64,000 bases of DNA from Larix kaempferi (taxonomy: Eukaryota > Streptophyta > Pinopsida > Pinales > Pinaceae): NCBI GenBank assembly GCA_027924585.1, contig BSBM01000319.1, positions 4,493,001 to 4,557,000 on the forward strand, written 5' to 3'. Both the position numbers and the translations under genes were made by a program. The first letter of the stretch is position 1, and each line of letters opens with the position of its first letter. The notes beneath the pieces are model-generated. The model was not told where the DNA came from, ran no database searches, and saw only the letters and a program-made list of their open reading frames with translations. This document shows, in pieces, positions 20,994 to 29,597 of the stretch.

Positions 20994-21612
20994 TGATCCA
21001 GGTGGATATCGGTGGCATCCCACCTCTTCCAACTGGCTCAAAACAGTCTTCTGGCAATTTTGGTAAATTACTATTTTTAGCAGTTTTTCGGGTCCTGAAC
21101 TTCCGGAGCCATTTTGAGGCCCTAAACGACATTTTTTGGCGATTTGGGGGACCAAATGGTTGCCTCCGGCATGCATTTGGGCCCAGTCGAAGGTTGTAAA
21201 TCTCGGATAGACCTTTCCAACGGGCTACCGAGCGCCCCAAACGGAGATCGCATGCAAAAGTTACGACCCCGGGAAGTTGATGTGCTAACTTACCCAAACG
21301 GGCCCACATGACTTTTGGCGCTTCATCTCCTAGGGTTAGGTTTTTGGATGTTTGGGATTCTTTCCCTCATGCTTATGATAAATAGGCCCTTTGGCCTCTC
21401 TTTGTATTCATCTTGGCACGAATGAGCATAGCGGCCACATCTCTTCTCAGAGATAGCTACCACCATTCTAGCTATTGTATTTTACAGTCTGTTCTATTTC
21501 CGCTATTTAATAGAATATGTGTTTACTGTATCACTGTGTTATTTGCAATATATCTCTGTATATGATTCTGTATATGCTATCTTTTGTTTCGTTCCCACAT
21601 AAATCCGGATCA
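20994..21612 (+). repeat. LTR 1 (left edge of array)
   Basis: Runs from TGATCC to GGATCA, six-base perfect inverted ends. A U3 of about 415 bases is followed by a TATA-like box at 21377 and R-U5. It differs from the others by loss of one G near 21301 and by G at about 21192. It shares T at offset 24 with LTR2 and LTR5. It is 619 bp; all others are 620. Confidence 0.95.
21377..21385 (+). promoter_or_regulatory. TATA-like box in LTR 1 (same offset in all LTRs)
   Basis: GATAAATAG in the context CTTATGATAAATAGGCC, followed by a small hairpin AGGCC-CTTT-GGCCT. RNA would start near 21410. Forty bases upstream is TAGGGTTAGG (21331-21340). Confidence 0.5.
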
Positions 21613-21613
21613 G

Positions 21614-21625
21614 TGGTATCAGAGC
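21614..21625 (+). promoter_or_regulatory. Primer-binding site of unit 1 (initiator tRNA-Met)
   Basis: TGGTATCAGAGC, complementary to the 3' end of plant initiator tRNA-Met, one base after the LTR. The same site follows every LTR, the last at 63983-63994. Confidence 0.93.
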
Positions 21626-21653
21626 GGTCTGCTCTTTGATTGTTTCTCGGTGC

Positions 21654-23846
21654 ATGTCCCCGACGAGGTCAGGATACAGAGAGTTGGGTCTCGAACTAGT
21701 TTCACTTGGGGAAGACCACTCTCGCCGCCCCAAACGGCCTCCCATGGCGGAAGAAAAGAGAGACGACGGAGCAGTAGATCCTATCAAGTTGTTGCTCGAG
21801 GAAGCCCTCGCGCGACAGAGGATCGAGATGATGGATAATTTCTCCCAAATCCTTCAACGCATGCCAACAGCGGCAAATGCACCCTCAACGAGCAGCCATT
21901 TCGGAGATACGACTCCCTTCAAGGTACAAGTTAATTTTGATATCCCCTTGTTTGAAGGCCAAATCGATGCCGATGCTCTAGATAAATGGTTGAATCTACT
22001 AGAAGGGTATTTCTCTGTCCACAAATTTTCCGACAGGGAAAAGATCATCTTTGCGCTCCTTAAGGCCGTCCCCCATGTCAAAAATTGGTGGGAAACTTAT
22101 TGTGAGCAAAACTCGTCAGACGAGTCTGGATTGTTTGAATATTCCAATCCCACTTGGGCCTCTTTTATAGATGCCGTCAAGGAACAATATTACCCTGTTG
22201 GAAACTATGATGACCAGTACACAAAATGGACCATTCTGCATCAAGAGAGGGACCAAACGGTGTCGGAGTACACCAACAAATTTCATACCTTGCGCACAAA
22301 GCTAGGTATCAAGGACTCCGAGCGGCACCTAGTACTGAAATATCGCAGTGGCCTACACCGGTACATCCGAACAGAGATGGATTTCCTGGAAATCTCTTCA
22401 CTCGGATCCACCTATCGATATGCTGTCAAAATTGAGCAGAAATTTCAACAAAAGAACAAGCGTGACTTCGGACCTGTGCAGAAGCAGGGCAAGGGAAACT
22501 TTGGCTCGCAGAGCACGGGGCAAGAAAAGGATAACCAATCCCAACCACAGGCGAAGAAGGGTAAAGAAAAGACAAAGAAGGAAACCGGGAAGTGGTGCGA
22601 GTTCCACAAAAGCCCCTGGCACAACACTGATGATTGTCGCTCAAAACAGTCATTGGTGGCTGAGATCAAAGCTTCAGAATCAGATCCCAGTTTCGATTCT
22701 GACTCGGAACCTAATTTCACGGCCGCGCAAAAAGGGAAGCAGATAATTGATGCAGAACCCAGTGCCGTTGTTGCCACCACACAGATTCAGCCAGAGGAGC
22801 CTGAAGAGTCGGAGGCAGAGGAGCACCTTTTCCACTCACAGATGTGGGTGAAGGGAATTCCCCTACATTTTGTTGTGGACAGCGGCAGCCAGAAGAACCT
22901 GATCTCAGAAGAAGTCATCAAGAGATTGGAGCTACCAATAACGCCACACCCACAACCATACACCATTGGATGGCTAAGCCAAGGACGAAGGATCCGTGTC
23001 AGTCACCAATGTCGCCTACCATATGGCATCAAGCCCTTCAAAGATGAGGTATTGTGTGATGTGGCCCCACTTGAAGTATGTGATGTTCTTTTAGGACAAC
23101 CATATATGTGGAAGCGTCATGCTGTATATGAATCACGACCTCGCAGTGTCATTGTCACTTTGGGAGGACAACTCTATCGGATACCAGAGATAGTTACACC
23201 TACCCCAAACGAGCAGGGAAGGAAGATAATCTCCCACACTGGTAAATTTTCCCTATTCGCAATTGCCACTAAAGGAGAACATCATATCGCAGAGACATCC
23301 ACAACCTCTGCCCATCATCCCTCTACTCAGCAGAAACAAGAAAAACAGAAGTTCAGTGCAGCATCGCCTATTCGAGTTCCTTTGCAGTGCAAGGCCACGC
23401 ATTCAAGGTGCTCCCACAAAAAGAAACCATCAACACCAATGCAAAATACCACAACAACCAAAACTGTTGAACAGCTCCAGCGCAGCCAGCAACAACAATT
23501 ACAGCCCTCTGAAGATTTCAAAGAAAGGCAACCTTTCTGCTTCAACAAATGTCGCACCAAGAGCTCAACTCGACACACAACTCGACATATGATAAGGGAT
23601 TTAACGCAATGGAGACCATTGCTTCCTAAGGAGGGAGGATTGATCCAGGTGGATATCGGTGGCATCCCACCTCTTCCAACTGGCTCAAAACAGTCTTCTG
23701 GCAATTTTGGTAAATTACTATTTTTAGCAGTTTTTCGGGTCCTGAACTTCCGGAGCCATTTTGAGGCCCTAAACGACATTTTTTGGCGATTTGGGGGACC
23801 AAATGGTTGCCTCCGGCATGCATTTGGGCCCAGTCGAAAGTTGTAA
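21654..23846 (+). CDS. Gag-protease, unit 1
   Basis: 730 codons from the first in-frame ATG; the ATG at 21744 (CCCATGG, product MAEEKRDDG) is in better context and may be the real start. Residues about 107-264 form the Gag core, including NWWETYCEQNS and DQTVSEYTNKFHTLR. A Lys/Gln-rich basic linker follows, then a zinc-knuckle variant WCEFHKSPWHNTDDC (22596-22637; CX2HX4HX4C, second ligand His). An acidic spacer precedes a retropepsin-like protease with Asp-Ser-Gly at residue 409 (22878-22886) and DVLLGQPYMW about 70 residues later. The last 230 residues are Gln/Lys/Ser-rich, with no RT motif. The frame passes the polypurine tract and ends 206 bases inside LTR2. Unit 1 alone has Ser in MDNFSQ where others have Ala. 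The product would build particles and process itself; RT and integrase must come from elsewhere. Confidence 0.9.
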   Translation: MSPTRSGYRELGLELVSLGEDHSRRPKRPPMAEEKRDDGAVDPIKLLLEEALARQRIEMMDNFSQILQRMPTAANAPSTSSHFGDTTPFKVQVNFDIPLFEGQIDADALDKWLNLLEGYFSVHKFSDREKIIFALLKAVPHVKNWWETYCEQNSSDESGLFEYSNPTWASFIDAVKEQYYPVGNYDDQYTKWTILHQERDQTVSEYTNKFHTLRTKLGIKDSERHLVLKYRSGLHRYIRTEMDFLEISSLGSTYRYAVKIEQKFQQKNKRDFGPVQKQGKGNFGSQSTGQEKDNQSQPQAKKGKEKTKKETGKWCEFHKSPWHNTDDCRSKQSLVAEIKASESDPSFDSDSEPNFTAAQKGKQIIDAEPSAVVATTQIQPEEPEESEAEEHLFHSQMWVKGIPLHFVVDSGSQKNLISEEVIKRLELPITPHPQPYTIGWLSQGRRIRVSHQCRLPYGIKPFKDEVLCDVAPLEVCDVLLGQPYMWKRHAVYESRPRSVIVTLGGQLYRIPEIVTPTPNEQGRKIISHTGKFSLFAIATKGEHHIAETSTTSAHHPSTQQKQEKQKFSAASPIRVPLQCKATHSRCSHKKKPSTPMQNTTTTKTVEQLQRSQQQQLQPSEDFKERQPFCFNKCRTKSSTRHTTRHMIRDLTQWRPLLPKEGGLIQVDIGGIPPLPTGSKQSSGNFGKLLFLAVFRVLNFRSHFEALNDIFWRFGGPNGCLRHAFGPSRKL
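23628..23639 (+). promoter_or_regulatory. Polypurine tract of unit 1
   Basis: AAGGAGGGAGGA, then one T, then the LTR. It would prime plus-strand DNA synthesis. It is present unchanged before LTR2 to LTR17. Confidence 0.85.
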
Positions 23847-24260
23847 ATCTCGGATAGACCTTTCCAACGGGCTACCGAGCGCCCCAAACGGAGATCGCAT
23901 GCAAAAGTTACGACCCCGGGAAGTTGATGTGCTAACTTACCCAAACGGGGCCCACATGACTTTTGGCGCTTCATCTCCTAGGGTTAGGTTTTTGGATGTT
24001 TGGGATTCTTTCCCTCATGCTTATGATAAATAGGCCCTTTGGCCTCTCTTTGTATTCATCTTGGCACGAATGAGCATAGCGGCCACATCTCTTCTCAGAG
24101 ATAGCTACCACCATTCTAGCTATTGTATTTTACAGTCTGTTCTATTTCCGCTATTTAATAGAATATGTGTTTACTGTATCACTGTGTTATTTGCAATATA
24201 TCTCTGTATATGATTCTGTATATGCTATCTTTTGTTTCGTTCCCACATAAATCCGGATCA
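23641..24260 (+). repeat. LTR 2
   Basis: 620 bp, shared by units 1 and 2. T at offset 24 (GGCATCCC), as in LTR1 and LTR5. Confidence 0.95.
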
Positions 24261-24301
24261 GTGGTATCAGAGCGGTCTGCTCTTTGATTGTTTCTCGGTG
24301 C

Positions 24302-26494
24302 ATGTCCCCGACGAGGTCAGGATACAGAGAGTTGGGTCTCGAACTAGTTTCACTTGGGGAAGACCACTCTCGCCGCCCCAAACGGCCTCCCATGGCGGAA
24401 GAAAAGAGAGACGACGGAGCAGTAGATCCTATCAAGTTGTTGCTCGAGGAAGCCCTCGCGCGACAGAGGATTGAGATGATGGATAATTTCGCCCAAATCC
24501 TTCAACGCATGCCAACAGCGGCAAATGCACCCTCAACGAGCAGCCATTTCGGAGATACGACTCCCTTCAAGGTACAAGTTAATTTTGATATCCCCTTGTT
24601 TGAAGGCCAAATCGATGCCGATGCTCTAGATAAATGGTTGAATCTACTAGAAGGGTATTTCTCTGTCCACAAATTTTCCGACAGGGAAAAGATCATCTTT
24701 GCGCTCCTTAAGGCCGTCCCCCATGTCAAAAATTGGTGGGAAACTTATTGTGAGCAAAACTCGTCAGACGAGTCTGGATTGTTTGAATATTCCAATCCCA
24801 CTTGGGCCTCTTTTATAGATGCCGTCAAGGAACAATATTACCCTGTTGGAAACTATGATGACCAGTACACAAAATGGACCATTCTGCATCAAGAGAGGGA
24901 CCAAACGGTGTCGGAGTACACCAACAAATTTCATACCTTGCGCACAAAGCTAGGTATCAAGGACTCCGAGCGGCACCTAGTACTGAAATATCGCAGTGGC
25001 CTACACCGGTACATCCGAACAGAGATGGATTTCCTGGAAATCTCTTCACTCGGATCCACCTATCGATATGCTGTCAAAATTGAGCAGAAATTTCAACAAA
25101 AGAACAAGCGTGACTTCGGACCTGTGCAGAAGCAGGGCAAGGGAAACTTTGGCTCGCAGAGCACGGGGCAAGAAAAGGATAACCAATCCCAACCACAGGC
25201 GAAGAAGGGTAAAGAAAAGACAAAGAAGGAAACCGGGAAGTGGTGCGAGTTCCACAAAAGCCCCTGGCACAACACTGATGATTGTCGCTCAAAACAGTCA
25301 TTGGTGGCTGAGATCAAAGCTTCAGAATCAGATCCCAGTTTCGATTCTGACTCGGAACCTAATTTCACGGCCGCGCAAAAAGGGAAGCAGATAATTGATG
25401 CAGAACCCAGTGCCGTTGTTGCCACCACACAGATTCAGCCAGAGGAGCCTGAAGAGTCGGAGGCAGAGGAGCACCTTTTCCACTCACAGATGTGGGTGAA
25501 GGGAATTCCCCTACATTTTGTTGTGGACAGCGGCAGCCAGAAGAACCTGATCTCAGAAGAAGTCATCAAGAGATTGGAGCTACCAATAACGCCACACCCA
25601 CAACCATACACCATTGGATGGCTAAGCCAAGGACGAAGGATCCGTGTCAGTCACCAATGTCGCCTACCATATGGCATCAAGCCCTTCAAAGATGAGGTAT
25701 TGTGTGATGTGGCCCCACTTGAAGTATGTGATGTTCTTTTAGGACAACCATATATGTGGAAGCGTCATGCTGTATATGAATCACGACCTCGCAGTGTCAT
25801 TGTCACTTTGGGAGGACAACTCTATCGGATACCAGAGATAGTTACACCTACCCCAAACGAGCAGGGAAGGAAGATAATCTCCCACACTGGTAAATTTTCC
25901 CTATTCGCAATTGCCACTAAAGGAGAACATCATATCGCAGAGACATCCACAACCTCTGCCCATCATCCCTCTACTCAGCAGAAACAAGAAAAACAGAAGT
26001 TCAGTGCAGCATCGCCTATTCGAGTTCCTTTGCAGTGCAAGGCCACGCATTCAAGGTGCTCCCACAAAAAGAAACCATCAACACCAATGCAAAATACCAC
26101 AACAACCAAAACTGTTGAACAGCTCCAGCGCAGCCAGCAACAACAATTACAGCCCTCTGAAGATTTCAAAGAAAGGCAACCTTTCTGCTTCAACAAATGT
26201 CGCACCAAGAGCTCAACTCGACACACAACTCGACATATGATAAGGGATTTAACGCAATGGAGACCATTGCTTCCTAAGGAGGGAGGATTGATCCAGGTGG
26301 ATATCGGTGGCAGCCCACCTCTTCCAACTGGCTCAAAACAGTCTTCTGGCAATTTTGGTAAATTACTATTTTTAGCAGTTTTTCGGGTCCTGAACTTCCG
26401 GAGCCATTTTGAGGCCCTAAACGACATTTTTTGGCGATTTGGGGGACCAAATGGTTGCCTCCGGCATGCATTTGGGCCCAGTCGAAAGTTGTAA
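24302..26494 (+). CDS. Gag-protease, unit 2
   Basis: Open over its full length. Carries T in the GG(T/G)AAA site at 25891 and a private silent change ATT for ATC near 24472; no private amino-acid change was noticed. Confidence 0.9.
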   Translation: MSPTRSGYRELGLELVSLGEDHSRRPKRPPMAEEKRDDGAVDPIKLLLEEALARQRIEMMDNFAQILQRMPTAANAPSTSSHFGDTTPFKVQVNFDIPLFEGQIDADALDKWLNLLEGYFSVHKFSDREKIIFALLKAVPHVKNWWETYCEQNSSDESGLFEYSNPTWASFIDAVKEQYYPVGNYDDQYTKWTILHQERDQTVSEYTNKFHTLRTKLGIKDSERHLVLKYRSGLHRYIRTEMDFLEISSLGSTYRYAVKIEQKFQQKNKRDFGPVQKQGKGNFGSQSTGQEKDNQSQPQAKKGKEKTKKETGKWCEFHKSPWHNTDDCRSKQSLVAEIKASESDPSFDSDSEPNFTAAQKGKQIIDAEPSAVVATTQIQPEEPEESEAEEHLFHSQMWVKGIPLHFVVDSGSQKNLISEEVIKRLELPITPHPQPYTIGWLSQGRRIRVSHQCRLPYGIKPFKDEVLCDVAPLEVCDVLLGQPYMWKRHAVYESRPRSVIVTLGGQLYRIPEIVTPTPNEQGRKIISHTGKFSLFAIATKGEHHIAETSTTSAHHPSTQQKQEKQKFSAASPIRVPLQCKATHSRCSHKKKPSTPMQNTTTTKTVEQLQRSQQQQLQPSEDFKERQPFCFNKCRTKSSTRHTTRHMIRDLTQWRPLLPKEGGLIQVDIGGSPPLPTGSKQSSGNFGKLLFLAVFRVLNFRSHFEALNDIFWRFGGPNGCLRHAFGPSRKL

Positions 26495-26908
26495 ATCTCG
26501 GATAGACCTTTCCAACGGGCTACCGAGCGCCCCAAACGGAGATCGCATGCAAAAGTTACGACCCCGGGAAGTTGATGTGCTAACTTACCCAAACGGGGCC
26601 CACATGACTTTTGGCGCTTCATCTCCTAGGGTTAGGTTTTTGGATGTTTGGGATTCTTTCCCTCATGCTTATGATAAATAGGCCCTTTGGCCTCTCTTTG
26701 TATTCATCTTGGCACGAATGAGCATAGCGGCCACATCTCTTCTCAGAGATAGCTACCACCATTCTAGCTATTGTATTTTACAGTCTGTTCTATTTCCGCT
26801 ATTTAATAGAATATGTGTTTACTGTATCACTGTGTTATTTGCAATATATCTCTGTATATGATTCTGTATATGCTATCTTTTGTTTCGTTCCCACATAAAT
26901 CCGGATCA
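26289..26908 (+). repeat. LTR 3
   Basis: 620 bp, shared by units 2 and 3. First LTR with G at offset 24 (GGCAGCCC), the majority form. Confidence 0.95.
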
Positions 26909-26949
26909 GTGGTATCAGAGCGGTCTGCTCTTTGATTGTTTCTCGGTGC

Positions 26950-29142
26950 ATGTCCCCGACGAGGTCAGGATACAGAGAGTTGGGTCTCGAACTAGTTTCA
27001 CTTGGGGAAGACCACTCTCGCCGCCCCAAACGGCCTCCCATGGCGGAAGAAAAGAGAGACGACGGAGCAGTAGATCCTATCAAGTTGTTGCTCGAGGAAG
27101 CCCTCGCGCGACAGAGGATCGAGATGATGGATAATTTCGCCCAAATCCTTCAACGCATGCCAACAGCGGCAAATGCACCCTCAACGAGCAGCCATTTCGG
27201 AGATACGACTCCCTTCAAGGTACAAGTTAATTTTGATATCCCCTTGTTTGAAGGCCAAATCGATGCCGATGCTCTAGATAAATGGTTGAATCTACTAGAA
27301 GGGTATTTCTCTGTCCACAAATTTTCCGACAGGGAAAAGATCATCTTTGCGCTCCTTAAGGCCGTCCCCCATGTCAAAAATTGGTGGGAAACTTATTGTG
27401 AGCAAAACTCGTCAGACGAGTCTGGATTGTTTGAATATTCCAATCCCACTTGGGCCTCTTTTATAGATGCCGTCAAGGAACAATATTACCCTGTTGGAAA
27501 CTATGATGACCAGTACACAAAATGGACCATTCTGCATCAAGAGAGGGACCAAACGGTGTCGGAGTACACCAACAAATTTCATACCTTGCGCACAAAGCTA
27601 GGTATCAAGGACTCCGAGCGGCACCTAGTACTGAAATATCGCAGTGGCCTACACCGGTACATCCGAACAGAGATGGATTTCCTGGAAATCTCTTCACTCG
27701 GATCCACCTATCGATATGCTGTCAAAATTGAGCAGAAATTTCAACAAAAGAACAAGCGTGACTTCGGACCTGTGCAGAAGCAGGGCAAGGGAAACTTTGG
27801 CTCGCAGAGCACGGGGCAAGAAAAGGATAACCAATCCCAACCACAGGCGAAGAAGGGTAAAGAAAAGACAAAGAAGGAAACCGGGAAGTGGTGCGAGTTC
27901 CACAAAAGCCCCTGGCACAACACTGATGATTGTCGCTCAAAACAGTCATTGGTGGCTGAGATCAAAGCTTCAGAATCAGATCCCAGTTTCGATTCTGACT
28001 CGGAACCTAATTTCACGGCCGCGCAAAAAGGGAAGCAGATAATTGATGCAGAACCGAGTGCCGTTGTTGCCACCACACAGATTCAGCCAGAGGAGCCTGA
28101 AGAGTCGGAGGCAGAGGAGCACCTTTTCCACTCACAGATGTGGGTGAAGGGAATTCCCCTACATTTTGTTGTGGACAGCGGCAGCCAGAAGAACCTGATC
28201 TCAGAAGAAGTCATCAAGAGATTGGATCTACCAATAACGCCACACCCACAACCATACACCATTGGATGGCTAAGCCAAGGACGAAGGATCCGTGTCAGTC
28301 ACCAATGTCGCCTACCATATGGCATCAAGCCCTTCAAAGATGAGGTATTGTGTGATGTGGCCCCACTTGAAGTATGTGATGTTCTTTTAGGACAACCATA
28401 TATGTGGAAGCGTCATGCTGTATATGAATCACGACCTCGCAGTGTCATTGTCACTTTGGGAGGACAACTCTATCGGATACCAGAGATAGTTACACCTACC
28501 CCAAACGAGCAGGGAAGGAAGATAATCTCCCACACTGGGAAATTTTCCCTATTCTCAATTGCCACTAAAGGAGAACATCATATCGCAGAGACATCCACAA
28601 CCTCTGCCCATCATCCCTCTACTCAGCAGAAACAAGAAAAACAGAAGTTCAGTGCAGCATCGCCTATTCGAGTTCCTTTGCAGTGCAAGGCCACGCATTC
28701 AAGGTGCTCCCACAAAAAGAAACCATCAACACCAATGCAAAATACCACAACAACCAAAACTGTTGAACAGCTCCAGCGCAGCCAGCAACAACAATTACAG
28801 CCCTCTGAAGATTTCAAAGAAAGGCAACCTTTCTGCTTCAACAAATGTCGCACCAAGAGCTCAACTCGACACACAACTCGACATATGATAAGGGATTTAA
28901 CGCAATGGAGACCATTGCTTCCTAAGGAGGGAGGATTGATCCAGGTGGATATCGGTGGCAGCCCACCTCTTCCAACTGGCTCAAAACAGTCTTCTGGCAA
29001 TTTTGGTAAATTACTATTTTTAGCAGTTTTTCGGGTCCTGAACTTCCGGAGCCATTTTGAGGCCCTAAACGACATTTTTTGGCGATTTGGGGGACCAAAT
29101 GGTTGCCTCCGGCATGCATTTGGGCCCAGTCGAAAGTTGTAA
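26950..29142 (+). CDS. Gag-protease, unit 3
   Basis: Open. Private changes: Asp for Glu after IKRL in the protease (28227), Ser for Ala in the FAIA segment (28554) and a silent CCG near 28056. G in the GG(T/G)AAA site (28539). Confidence 0.9.
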   Translation: MSPTRSGYRELGLELVSLGEDHSRRPKRPPMAEEKRDDGAVDPIKLLLEEALARQRIEMMDNFAQILQRMPTAANAPSTSSHFGDTTPFKVQVNFDIPLFEGQIDADALDKWLNLLEGYFSVHKFSDREKIIFALLKAVPHVKNWWETYCEQNSSDESGLFEYSNPTWASFIDAVKEQYYPVGNYDDQYTKWTILHQERDQTVSEYTNKFHTLRTKLGIKDSERHLVLKYRSGLHRYIRTEMDFLEISSLGSTYRYAVKIEQKFQQKNKRDFGPVQKQGKGNFGSQSTGQEKDNQSQPQAKKGKEKTKKETGKWCEFHKSPWHNTDDCRSKQSLVAEIKASESDPSFDSDSEPNFTAAQKGKQIIDAEPSAVVATTQIQPEEPEESEAEEHLFHSQMWVKGIPLHFVVDSGSQKNLISEEVIKRLDLPITPHPQPYTIGWLSQGRRIRVSHQCRLPYGIKPFKDEVLCDVAPLEVCDVLLGQPYMWKRHAVYESRPRSVIVTLGGQLYRIPEIVTPTPNEQGRKIISHTGKFSLFSIATKGEHHIAETSTTSAHHPSTQQKQEKQKFSAASPIRVPLQCKATHSRCSHKKKPSTPMQNTTTTKTVEQLQRSQQQQLQPSEDFKERQPFCFNKCRTKSSTRHTTRHMIRDLTQWRPLLPKEGGLIQVDIGGSPPLPTGSKQSSGNFGKLLFLAVFRVLNFRSHFEALNDIFWRFGGPNGCLRHAFGPSRKL

Positions 29143-29556
29143 ATCTCGGATAGACCTTTCCAACGGGCTACCGAGCGCCCCAAACGGAGATCGCATGCAA
29201 AAGTTACGACCCCGGGAAGTTGATGTGCTAACTTACCCAAACGGGGCCCACATGACTTTTGGCGCTTCATCTCCTAGGGTTAGGTTTTTGGATGTTTGGG
29301 ATTCTTTCCCTCATGCTTATGATAAATAGGCCCTTTGGCCTCTCTTTGTATTCATCTTGGCACGAATGAGCATAGCGGCCACATCTCTTCTCAGAGATAG
29401 CTACCACCATTCTAGCTATTGTATTTTACAGTCTGTTCTATTTCCGCTATTTAATAGAATATGTGTTTACTGTATCACTGTGTTATTTGCAATATATCTC
29501 TGTATATGATTCTGTATATGCTATCTTTTGTTTCGTTCCCACATAAATCCGGATCA
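28937..29556 (+). repeat. LTR 4
   Basis: 620 bp, shared by units 3 and 4; majority form at offset 24. Confidence 0.95.
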
Positions 29557-29597
29557 GTGGTATCAGAGCGGTCTGCTCTTTGATTGTTTCTCGGTGC

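Noticed and set aside
21613-21626. tRNA gene fragment after each LTR
   Set aside because: Only 12 bases match and they sit one base after the LTR end, as a primer-binding site does; no tRNA arms are present.
21636-21653. Start of the array protein at TTG 21636
   Set aside because: TTG is not a normal start in a plant nucleus; the ATG codons at 21654 or 21744 are the plausible starts.
23327-23974. Minus-strand frame of 215 codons, repeated in nearly every array unit
   Set aside because: It lies opposite the gag-protease C-terminal part and the LTR, has a low-complexity Cys/Val-rich composition and no motif; its repetition follows from the array itself.
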